In this document: positions 28,141 to 37,245 of the stretch, in pieces
Layout of the letters: each line of letters opens with the position of its first letter
How positions within the stretch are numbered: the stretch's first letter is position 1
Assembly: GCA_028291605.1 (NCBI GenBank)
Contig: JAQGHS010000283.1
Coordinates: 1-44,170, forward strand
DNA: 44,170 nucleotides
Direction: 5' to 3'
DNA from: Planctomycetaceae bacterium
GTDB taxonomy: Bacteria > Planctomycetota > Planctomycetia > Planctomycetales > Planctomycetaceae
Translations under genes and position numbers: made by a program
The notes under the pieces: model-generated
The model's input: the letters and a program-made list of their open reading frames with translations, nothing else
The model's database searches: none
What the model was told of the DNA's origin: nothing

Positions 28141-28310
28141 GTCGTTGATCGCTCCGCGATCAAACGTCTTCGTCCGTAGGATAGGCAGCCTGCCTGTCGA
28201 CTAATATTTCTTGAATGGACAGGCAGGCTGCCTATCCTACGACAACTCCAATCGCACTCTAGCCCGTCGGCCGATCGACGAAGACGTATGATCGCGGAGC
28301 GATCAACGAC
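28141..28310. repeat. Nested double inverted repeat (outer 34-bp arms, inner perfect 24-bp arms)
   Basis: Outer 28141-28174 / 28277-28310, 33 of 34 complementary; inner cgtaggataggcagcctgcctgtc 28175-28198 / gacaggcaggctgcctatcctacg 28218-28241, perfect. Confidence 0.95.
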
Positions 28311-28332
28311 ACTCACCGTCCGCCGCCTTCGC

Positions 28333-31300
28333 CTAGAACGCCGCCTTGGCCTTAATTCCCTGCGTCTTGTTCTGCAACAGGCCGCGGTAGTTGTCGCGTT
28401 GCAGACGGTTGATGCCACCGTTCTGCTGACGCAAACCTTCCAGCAACGAATCCTTCCCATCGGTCTCTCGGCGAGCCTCGCCGGGCTTTCCTTCGCCCTT
28501 CTGTTCGACCTGTTGTGACGGCACAGCCACTGTCCCCAACACCGTCTTACCGCGGAAGAACGCATAGCGATTCGCGTCCGTCTTGGCGATGACGGTGCTC
28601 GTCCCGTTGATGCCATCTGCCACAAAAATCCCGCGCAGATCGGTTTGACCCGATTGGAAATGATCGTTCGCGCTGCCGATGACTTTCACATGAACCGCGT
28701 GAGCGTACTTGTCGGCGACGGCATCCTTGACTGTGACGCGGACCCGGCCACTCGTCGCATCTTCTTGAACTTCCAAAACTAACGGGCTGACGAGAACCAG
28801 ACCGCTCGTATAAAGATTGTCACCCTGGCACACCACCAGATAGGCTCCTTCTTCTTTCAATGGCAGTTCGAGTTCTTGTTCGCGGTCGCGGTAGTCTTTT
28901 CCTTCACCCAACTTCACCGTCAGGTCGTGATAGGGGCGAATACCAGCCAGATTGATCGCCGTGATCCGACTGAGGTTGCGATTGAGCAACCCGAACTTTA
29001 ACAAGTCGATCCGATAGACCTTGATGGTCGCCCCGGTCACGTTGCGGAACTTGAGCGGCACCTTGCCTGGAGCTCCAGGTTTCACCGTGGTGACTTCGGG
29101 CAGCGACAAGTCTTTGCGAGTGAAGAAATCAATCGCTTCCTTGGCATCGGCAAACCGGTCTTTCACCCGATCATATTCGCCAATCGCTTCGGCGGCTTTA
29201 CCCAGGCTGTGATAGACTTGGCCCATGATGTAGATCGACTGCCAGTGATTGACGGCCATCGTTTCGGCCTTCGTCTGGGGATCGACCTTCTTCCAGTCGG
29301 CCACCTTACGGCACATTTCGAGAGCCGCCGCATGTTTGCCTTGGGCAAACTGGCTGTAACCGATGACATACCAGAAGCTGTCAAGCAACTTGCTGTCGGG
29401 ATACCGTTTCGCAAACTGATCACATCGAGCGATGACATCCGAGTATCTTTCGAGATCCAGCAACGCATTGGCCAGCGAGAAACTCGCCTGATCCGCAGCG
29501 GGGTCGGTCGGCCACGTCGCGATGAAGTGATCGAGCATCTGGACCGACGTGGCGATCAAATCAACGCGAGTAAGCCCCGCCTCACGCAACCGAGCGTTCT
29601 GCGCGGCTTCGGGAGCCTTACCATAGACTTCCTGGGCCAAAGCATAGGTGGATGTCGCGATGTAAGGCTCAGCCGGATAGGCCCGCAGCAGTTGTTCCAT
29701 CACCTGGACCGACCGCAGGAATTCGCCCCGTTCATCGAGGAATCCAGCGATCTGGCTTTCCCGTTGGAATCCGGCTTCGAGGGTCGCTCGATAGACCAGA
29801 TAGCTGCGTTCGTATTCGCCAAGTTCGCGATAGGATTCAGCAACCTTGAGGATATTCTCGAACGAGACTTCTACCTCTGGCAGTTTTTCCTTGATCGTTT
29901 CGAAGTACTGCACGATGTCGGCAGGACGGTTCGCCGACAGTGATGTCTGGAAGAGCATCTGCACGACCTCACCATAGATGTCGCTCAACTTATAAGCCTT
30001 GAAGAGCCGGCTGAGATGTGTATCGGCGAGCACGAAATCCCCGCGGGCGAAGTAGCGTTTGCCGAATTCGTAATCTTCTTCCGGAGTCAGCTTGTACTCA
30101 TCTTTGGAAGCGACGCCACGCGGCAGAACGGTCAGCGGGTCAGCTTTGGCCACGCGGAACTTCGCCGGGTTATAGAAGCTGCGAACGACCGCGGGACGAC
30201 GCAGATAGCGGCCCGGCACATAGCCGACCACATCAAACTTGATCCGCCCCGGTTGGAAGCGGTCGCCCAGGTAGAAGGTGATCGAGCTCGGGCCGACTTC
30301 GTAGCGCTCGAACTGCCCGGTAATCGTTTCCGTCAGTACCGACACGCCGGCCGGCAACGGTTCTGTATAGATCAAATACTGACGGTGTTCGTTCGGCAGA
30401 TTCGAGGCATTAGAACGCCAGATATCGACCGTGACTTCGCCCCGTTCGCCAACAGGAACTTGCGTAAAGGGACTGCTGAAATGTTGATACGGAGCATGCA
30501 GATGATTGAATCCGCGCGGGATGACTTCGCCATCCAGCATCCGGTGCGCGGGCTCATAGACGCGATTGATATTCATCGTATATTGGTCTTCAGTACTCTC
30601 GGCAGCGGCCGACGGCACGAAACCCGTCAGAATGGCGCTGTAGCTAAACTGGCCTCGCCCTTCGATGTCGAGGTTCACCCGTTGCGGCTTGTCCGCCACC
30701 AGGAATTTCGCGGGAATCGGGACCGAAGCACTCGGCTGAGTGCTAGGATCGACCGCCAGCTTGGTCACTAATTTGTCATTCACAAAAATCGACAACGTGT
30801 ACTTCTCCGGAACAAGTTTGGCTCGACCAAACCAATCGGCCAAAGCCATCACGATCGGTCCGTTCGCCTTCTCAGGCTGCCAGCGAGATCCCATGCGGGC
30901 TCCCAACAACCAGTTGGCGATCTCCTCAGATCCCGGCGCGGCCGGAGTGAGTGCATTCAAGGCCAGCAGATACAGGCCGCGCACTTCGGCGCCGGAGTAC
31001 ATCCACGGCATACAGCCCGCTAGTCCCTTGTCTTCGATGGCTTGAGCAGCGGGCAAGGGCAGCAGCTTGGACTTCGCCAAGGCGAGTACTTCGCCCGCCA
31101 TGGGCTTCCGATCCATCGCCAGTAGTGCCAGGCTGAGATGCACCAGTGCCGACGCATTCAAATCGTTACGCAAGCGATGCAATCGATTGAGATGTGCAAA
31201 GTCACACGCCCCGGCTTCTGCCAGACCATGCAGCACGATCGCTCGATTTTCGTGATCGTCTTCCGTGCTGTTCGCGAATGCCGATTGGAGATATTGAATC

Positions 31301-34300
31301 CCCTTGTCGAAACTTTGTTGCGGTACTGCAAACCCAGATTTCCGAGCGGCAGACATCGACCAGACCACGCGACTACTGAGATAGCGATCGGGCTGTTCGG
31401 CCTTGGTGACGCCAGACCAACTCCAGCCGCCATCTTCACGCTGGCTGCTGATCAACAGGGCCAGTCCGGCCTGGACCCGACCCGCGAGTTCCCGAGCTTC
31501 GGGGACATTGGAATGCCGGCTTTGACCGAGCATCTTAAGCAGGCTGACTCCGCCCAAGACATCGGATACGGCACGTTCGATATTGCTGCGCGGTGCGTAA
31601 GCGGACCGCTCCCAATTCCCCGAGGCTCCGCCCAGAACGGCTTCCAGCAGAGTGCGATTGACGCTCGGTCCGATCAACAATTCCAGCGACGGTTGTTGAG
31701 CCTTCACGTTGTCCGGGAACTTGATCTGGAAAGACGTATTTTGAGCCGATGTACCACCCGCCGTGGCATAGACGGGAATGCCGTCGGGTTCAATCGCAAC
31801 AGTCCGACTCAGGCTGTCCTTGAGTTCGCCGCTTGTGACTGTCAATTCGAAATCAGCCTTCGTCCCCGCGGTGATCGTCACCGGGAAGCTGACTTCCGAA
31901 ATACCGGGGACCTTGGCGTCGATGACTTGTTTCAATTCGGTTGACGCATCGCCGATCGTCGTCTTCAACTTGACTTCGATCTTGGCGTCCTTCAACACGG
32001 CGTTATGAACTTCCACCAGAACTTGCCCCTGATCTCCCACGACATAGGCCATCGGCGTCTGAATCTCTGCAAACAAATCTTCCTTAGTAATCAGTTCCGC
32101 TTCCGCCTTACCCGCCAGTGCGACCTTATTAATTCCCTGCGACTTGATCACCCAGGCCGTCGACCGATCCGGCATGACCAGCGTGACGACGGCTTTCCCC
32201 GCGGCATCCGTGAGTAACAACGGATTCCAATAGCCGGTCTCGGCCGCTCGCTGGGCTGTGACCAGTTGCATGCCGTCTTCGGCCAGACGTTTGAGATCGT
32301 TGACCGAACGGCCGTTGACGACCTGCAGTTCTCCGGAGTGATTCAAACCATAAAGTGGCGTTTGCGAATTCGACAGGACTTTGAATGCCCAGGCGTCATC
32401 AACCCCGTTTGCGACCGCGGTTCCGTCCGAGTAATTCGCGACGGCCTCGTTGATCTCGGCGAATGAATAATCACGTTGGCTCTGAGTCTGCTCGATCCTT
32501 AACGACAGTGTTTGTTGTTCCCATGAGAGAGTTCCTCCTTCGCCGTCCACGGATTGCCAATCCCCATTCGCGTCCCCCAACTTCAAGGAACTGTCCTTTT
32601 TGTTGACACCACTTCGGCGACGGAAGGCGGAACTGAGAGAACGCTTGGCGTCCGCCGCGCCTTTCGCTTCGCCAGCGGCCTGCTCCTCCAACAGTTCCTC
32701 GGTTTCGGCATCTTGCAACGCATTTTGATTCGCGGCTTCTGCCTTGTCGGCCCGGCCAAACCCAAGCCCCACGGCCTCCTTTCGCTTCTCGGACTGTGCC
32801 TTCTTGCCGGCCATTCTGCCCCCCATGCCACCACCACCAACACCACCAGTCGGCTTGCTCGCCGCCGCGCTCTCTGGTCCGTTGGCCGCCGCCGGCGCCG
32901 CAGGTTGCAGTCGGTCCGAGATCAATTGCTTGGCAGCTTCTTCTGCGGTGGATGTTTTCAGACGTTCCGTTTCCGCGAGGAGAAACTCGTTGATCGGCCG
33001 CGTCGAAGGATGGTATTGGAAGGTGCAGCTCGTCATCACGCGACACGAGATTTCCCGTGATCCGCCATTGAAGAACGCGGTGATGGCCGCAGCACGATCA
33101 GGGAATCGCTGCAGCAAATTCTTCTGGATTAGTCCCAGCGACAACTCGGTCTGCACCGGTTTGCCCTGGGCATCGGTCACCAGCACTTCCACCGCCACCG
33201 GTTCGCCCGGCTTGAGAGTGGTCTTCGCGGGCTTGAGAGTAATCAGCAGCTCGCGAGCCACCCGGAAGTCGGCGCGTGCTTCGTGATACTTGTTGGCCTG
33301 CATCACGGCGACGGACAACTGGAAGTTGGGGGCCAGATACTCGGCAAAACTGATATCGAGTGGGTTGGCACCAGTCTTGAGCTCCACCAGTTGATGTCCG
33401 AGGACCGTGGCCCCTTCGAACGTCACGAGCGCCAGGGCCGGTTCCTCGCGCCAGTGCAGTTGCACTCGGCCCTGGTCACCCGCTTTGTAATGATGCTGAT
33501 CCGCCAGAATTCGCAGCCGGACCTGGTCGTCCTGACCCGAAATATAGAGAGGGTGCGAACCGCTGACAGCATGACCAAAACGGTCGGTTCCGGTGGCTCG
33601 CAAGATGTAGCGCCCGGGCTTGTCGAGTCGCACCGTGTTCCGCCCTTCGCCCAGTTTGTCGTCGGATTTCAGTTCCTTCGCCGAGAGTCGCGACTCGCCG
33701 GTGCCGGTCGCAGTTTGAGTCACTTCGAGGATCTCAAAGTTGAGGGCCGTGGCCACTGGCTTACCGGCAGGATCACGTACCGAAATCGTGGCATCGAACG
33801 TTTCACCCGTGACATAGACATCACGAATGGTTTTGATCCCGATTTCGAACCCGCGGGTCGCCAGGAAAATCGTCTCACCCGCGGCCAGATTACGTTCGGG
33901 GAAGCTGGCCACTAATTGGACGGGTTGCGCCTCACTATAACGTTGCGTCGGGAGATCGAAGGTGACCTCGCCCTTGGCATCGGTTGTGGCTGTCCACAGT
34001 CGGTCATCACCTAAACGATATTGAATCGCCCGACCCGCCAACGGCGATCCGTAGTAGTACTTGAGAGTGAATTTCCCCTTCACGTGTTCGCCGCGATAGT
34101 AAACCGTTTGCGGCAGCTCCACGCTGAACTGGATGGGTTCGAGTTGGTATTCTTGTACGATGAAATTCATCTCGTACGCCTGTTCGCGGCCGGGCTGATA
34201 GACGTGGACCCGGTACTGTCCCGCCTGCGCTTGCTCGGGCAGTTGCCAGTGGGCGGCGAACGTGCCGAATTCACCAAGTGCCACCTCTTGCGTATCGATC

Positions 34301-36726
34301 ACGCGGCCTTGAGCGTCGTACACATCAAGCTGGTATTTCTCTCCGACTTTATAGGTATAGCGGTCATCAGCGACCCAGCGAATGATGCCTTTCATGTTTA
34401 CTAATTGTCCGGCGCGATACGCCGGCCGATCGGTATAGAGATACCCTTTGGAGGACAACCCGACCGAGAACTGCAAACCTTCCAGACCAACTTGGCTGCT
34501 GGCTGCGTGCTTGTCAGTAAAGCCAAACACTCGCAGGTCCGAGACCGTCTTCAGCTCGTCGAACTTCTGCTGCAGGATTCCGTCTTTGCCCGTCGAGACT
34601 TCCGCGAAGACCTTGCTGCCGTCGCTCACCAGGAGCTTGACGTTGTCGGCAGGCTTGCCGGTCAGCATGTTTTCGGCGAACACAAACAGCTCATTGCGTG
34701 AGCTCTTCACGATGATGTCGAGATCACTGACGACGACCATCGTGGTGGCTTCGTGGGTTTCACTACTGACGGTGACGGCCGTGACCCCGGGCCCGTCCAC
34801 AGGGATCTCTACAGACTGTTCTAGCTTGCGATATTGCTCGTAGTTGGCGACGACATGCTCGAGACTTTTGTCAGGATCAATTAAGGCGATATCGAGGGAC
34901 TCGACGCCTGACGCCAGATGCAGCTTGCGGAAGTAGTCGGTTAGATCGATACGATAAAGTTTTACCGAGACGTTCTTCAGATTCCGCGTGGTGATTTTGA
35001 TCACCGGCTTTTCGGTACTACGGAATTTGCGTTCGGTGATGATTTCCAACTGTGGCGATGTCAACGCGGCCAACCGCTGTTGGGCCTCACCCTGTGCCGC
35101 CCCGGTCACCTTGCGATAGGCCTCAACGGCCTCGGACAGTTTTCCCAGTCGTTCTTCGAGCGTCACGCCAATCATCAGGCTGGCGCGAGAGGCCTCATTA
35201 GTATCGGGGTACTTGCTGACGAGTCGCTGCCAGTCTTCCAACGCCGCTGCGAGTAGCTTGTTGATGTCAGCCTGTTGTTCTGCGGTCAGTTTTGCCGGAG
35301 CCTTCACTGACGTAGAAATCTTCACCGCGGCGTCATACTGCATCTGACCGAATCGATAGAGGATCAGAGCCACGCGGGGATCGAGCGGATATTTGTTAAG
35401 GAACGTCTCCCATGCTTGGCGGGCGGCTGGAAAATCCTGCTGTGTAAATTGCTCTTCGGCCGCAGCAAATTCGGTGTCGATAATCACGCGCTGCACGCCG
35501 CTCCATTTGGGATCGGTGGGGAATTTGTCGAGGAACGAGCGCCAGGCGGCGATGGCCTCCGCGAACTTCTTCTGGGCCGCATAGGCCGTCCCCAGCAGGT
35601 TCCACGCAGCCGGGATCTGGGGGGCACTCGCATACTGTTCGTTGGCAATCAAGCCCTTCAAAACCGTGATGGCCTGATCGTGCCTTCCGTGATGCAGGTA
35701 ACTTTGCGCTCGGTTGAATTCCGCTTCTGCAGCCAAAGGGTGCTTGGGAAAATTCTTGACGAACTGCTCCAGCACTTCGACGCCCAGTTCCAAATCACCA
35801 ATGGTCGGTGGCTGTGGGATGCCGTAGGTCTTGGCCAATCGATAGCTGGCCTCTGCAATCAGCGTCCCGCCCGCTTCCTTCGAGACATCGTTCGTCAGGA
35901 AATCTTGCCAGGTCTTCCGAGCCTCGGCCGGCTGACCAGCGTCCAATTGCGTTTGACCAAGTTGAAACAGGGCTTCGGCGGCCAGCTTCGGGGCAGCTCG
36001 CTTGGGGCCGGGTGTCTTCGGTTGAGCGTAATTGGCGATAAACTTCTGATATGCGGCGAGGGCTTCATTAACTTGTTTGAGCTCCTGATGGCACCGGGCA
36101 ATTCGCAGCTCGATCTGCTGCTGCACGGACAGTCCAGGGCGTAGTTGCAATGCCTGTTGATAGTAGTTGAGCGCCTGAGCATAGTCGGGATCCTGCTTGG
36201 GTTTCGGCCCGGCGGCGGGGACACCCTCGAAGTAGCGATTCGCAAATTCCAGGTAAATCGCGGTCAGCTCGTCGCGACGACCGGCGGACAACAAACGGTC
36301 GGCTTCCGCTTTGTAGATGGCTCCTGCCAGTTGATAGTTGCGTTTCTTGGCCAGGACTGTTGCCTGACCAAATCGCGACCGTGAGAACCACGGCGACTTC
36401 GGATAGTCCTTTTCCAGCCGGGCGAATGTTTCGAGCGCCGCGTCGTTCTGGTCCTGTTCGGTCTGAGCTCGGCCCTTGAGATAGAGCAGGTAATCGCCCG
36501 GAGTCACCGCCAGCTTGGGGTCAGCTTCGGCCAGAGCGGCATCGATCAGCTTGACTGCCGCCGCAAAATCCCGACTCTGCAAGGCGTCCCGTAGTTCAGC
36601 CGAGAGTTTTGGGAGACTGGTAATGGCTGGTTTCTTGATTTCGGCCGGGTTGGTTTCGACACCAAACAACGCTCCGAACAATCCGGCAACCAACGCCACG
36701 ACGAGCACGCTGCGGCTGATCGACAT
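28333..36726 (-). CDS. Giant alpha-2-macroglobulin family protein with N- and C-terminal TPR regions (start at 36726; ORF track 36795)
   Basis: Signal peptide MSISRSVLVVALVAGLFGALFG; multiple TPR-like repeats; YLYTDRPAYRAGQLVNMKGIIRW (MG domain), A2M-like LLTDAAGKAVVTLVMPDRSTAWVI, QAGLALLISSQREDGGWSWSG. Confidence 0.85.
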   Translation of the reverse strand: MSISRSVLVVALVAGLFGALFGVETNPAEIKKPAITSLPKLSAELRDALQSRDFAAAVKLIDAALAEADPKLAVTPGDYLLYLKGRAQTEQDQNDAALETFARLEKDYPKSPWFSRSRFGQATVLAKKRNYQLAGAIYKAEADRLLSAGRRDELTAIYLEFANRYFEGVPAAGPKPKQDPDYAQALNYYQQALQLRPGLSVQQQIELRIARCHQELKQVNEALAAYQKFIANYAQPKTPGPKRAAPKLAAEALFQLGQTQLDAGQPAEARKTWQDFLTNDVSKEAGGTLIAEASYRLAKTYGIPQPPTIGDLELGVEVLEQFVKNFPKHPLAAEAEFNRAQSYLHHGRHDQAITVLKGLIANEQYASAPQIPAAWNLLGTAYAAQKKFAEAIAAWRSFLDKFPTDPKWSGVQRVIIDTEFAAAEEQFTQQDFPAARQAWETFLNKYPLDPRVALILYRFGQMQYDAAVKISTSVKAPAKLTAEQQADINKLLAAALEDWQRLVSKYPDTNEASRASLMIGVTLEERLGKLSEAVEAYRKVTGAAQGEAQQRLAALTSPQLEIITERKFRSTEKPVIKITTRNLKNVSVKLYRIDLTDYFRKLHLASGVESLDIALIDPDKSLEHVVANYEQYRKLEQSVEIPVDGPGVTAVTVSSETHEATTMVVVSDLDIIVKSSRNELFVFAENMLTGKPADNVKLLVSDGSKVFAEVSTGKDGILQQKFDELKTVSDLRVFGFTDKHAASSQVGLEGLQFSVGLSSKGYLYTDRPAYRAGQLVNMKGIIRWVADDRYTYKVGEKYQLDVYDAQGRVIDTQEVALGEFGTFAAHWQLPEQAQAGQYRVHVYQPGREQAYEMNFIVQEYQLEPIQFSVELPQTVYYRGEHVKGKFTLKYYYGSPLAGRAIQYRLGDDRLWTATTDAKGEVTFDLPTQRYSEAQPVQLVASFPERNLAAGETIFLATRGFEIGIKTIRDVYVTGETFDATISVRDPAGKPVATALNFEILEVTQTATGTGESRLSAKELKSDDKLGEGRNTVRLDKPGRYILRATGTDRFGHAVSGSHPLYISGQDDQVRLRILADQHHYKAGDQGRVQLHWREEPALALVTFEGATVLGHQLVELKTGANPLDISFAEYLAPNFQLSVAVMQANKYHEARADFRVARELLITLKPAKTTLKPGEPVAVEVLVTDAQGKPVQTELSLGLIQKNLLQRFPDRAAAITAFFNGGSREISCRVMTSCTFQYHPSTRPINEFLLAETERLKTSTAEEAAKQLISDRLQPAAPAAANGPESAAASKPTGGVGGGGMGGRMAGKKAQSEKRKEAVGLGFGRADKAEAANQNALQDAETEELLEEQAAGEAKGAADAKRSLSSAFRRRSGVNKKDSSLKLGDANGDWQSVDGEGGTLSWEQQTLSLRIEQTQSQRDYSFAEINEAVANYSDGTAVANGVDDAWAFKVLSNSQTPLYGLNHSGELQVVNGRSVNDLKRLAEDGMQLVTAQRAAETGYWNPLLLTDAAGKAVVTLVMPDRSTAWVIKSQGINKVALAGKAEAELITKEDLFAEIQTPMAYVVGDQGQVLVEVHNAVLKDAKIEVKLKTTIGDASTELKQVIDAKVPGISEVSFPVTITAGTKADFELTVTSGELKDSLSRTVAIEPDGIPVYATAGGTSAQNTSFQIKFPDNVKAQQPSLELLIGPSVNRTLLEAVLGGASGNWERSAYAPRSNIERAVSDVLGGVSLLKMLGQSRHSNVPEARELAGRVQAGLALLISSQREDGGWSWSGVTKAEQPDRYLSSRVVWSMSAARKSGFAVPQQSFDKGIQYLQSAFANSTEDDHENRAIVLHGLAEAGACDFAHLNRLHRLRNDLNASALVHLSLALLAMDRKPMAGEVLALAKSKLLPLPAAQAIEDKGLAGCMPWMYSGAEVRGLYLLALNALTPAAPGSEEIANWLLGARMGSRWQPEKANGPIVMALADWFGRAKLVPEKYTLSIFVNDKLVTKLAVDPSTQPSASVPIPAKFLVADKPQRVNLDIEGRGQFSYSAILTGFVPSAAAESTEDQYTMNINRVYEPAHRMLDGEVIPRGFNHLHAPYQHFSSPFTQVPVGERGEVTVDIWRSNASNLPNEHRQYLIYTEPLPAGVSVLTETITGQFERYEVGPSSITFYLGDRFQPGRIKFDVVGYVPGRYLRRPAVVRSFYNPAKFRVAKADPLTVLPRGVASKDEYKLTPEEDYEFGKRYFARGDFVLADTHLSRLFKAYKLSDIYGEVVQMLFQTSLSANRPADIVQYFETIKEKLPEVEVSFENILKVAESYRELGEYERSYLVYRATLEAGFQRESQIAGFLDERGEFLRSVQVMEQLLRAYPAEPYIATSTYALAQEVYGKAPEAAQNARLREAGLTRVDLIATSVQMLDHFIATWPTDPAADQASFSLANALLDLERYSDVIARCDQFAKRYPDSKLLDSFWYVIGYSQFAQGKHAAALEMCRKVADWKKVDPQTKAETMAVNHWQSIYIMGQVYHSLGKAAEAIGEYDRVKDRFADAKEAIDFFTRKDLSLPEVTTVKPGAPGKVPLKFRNVTGATIKVYRIDLLKFGLLNRNLSRITAINLAGIRPYHDLTVKLGEGKDYRDREQELELPLKEEGAYLVVCQGDNLYTSGLVLVSPLVLEVQEDATSGRVRVTVKDAVADKYAHAVHVKVIGSANDHFQSGQTDLRGIFVADGINGTSTVIAKTDANRYAFFRGKTVLGTVAVPSQQVEQKGEGKPGEARRETDGKDSLLEGLRQQNGGINRLQRDNYRGLLQNKTQGIKAKAAF

Positions 36727-36971
36727 AATGCATTCCCCGAAATTCTTTGAAGTGCAGCCAGACGCTGTGAGTCGTTGGCTGTTTGATTCTCTCAAGTCAG
36801 TTTGCGCAAAGTCTCACGGAGATATCGCTCTACCCTCACGAAAGATTAGGTCGTCGAATAGGACCGAGGGGCAGTGGAGGCAATTCTACAGTCGCGCTGC
36901 ACCGCGCAACTAATTAGACAACAATTACTTACGGGGGTTTGGGAATCCTCGAAGCAGTCAGACGACAGCGA

Positions 36972-37045
36972 ATTAAAAGAGGCAGCGAATGAATCCAGGA
37001 GTAGCAGCGTGATAATGAATAGTCGCATTCGCTGTCTCCTTTAAT
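36972..37045. repeat. Inverted repeat in divergent intergenic region
   Basis: attaaaagaggcagcgaatg / cattcgctgtctcctttaat, 18 of 20 complementary. Confidence 0.8.
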
Positions 37046-37245
37046 GCGCGACGAACGCATCAATAGTTTTTTCTGCGAAACGGCTTTCAGTGGCCATTTG
37101 GGGCTGTGCGTGTCATCACCAACTGGTAAACTACTCGGGTGGCGATTGTCGACAATCGGGATTGCCATCCGCCGGAAATTCCTACCTGGGTGAAGCGCAC
37201 TGACTGCGATTTTCACGACACAGTTTTCACGGAGCGAGAGAACGC

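Noticed and set aside
28140-28320. CRISPR-like repeat cluster
   Set aside because: Repeats are inverted pairs, not regularly spaced direct repeats, and no cas genes are present.
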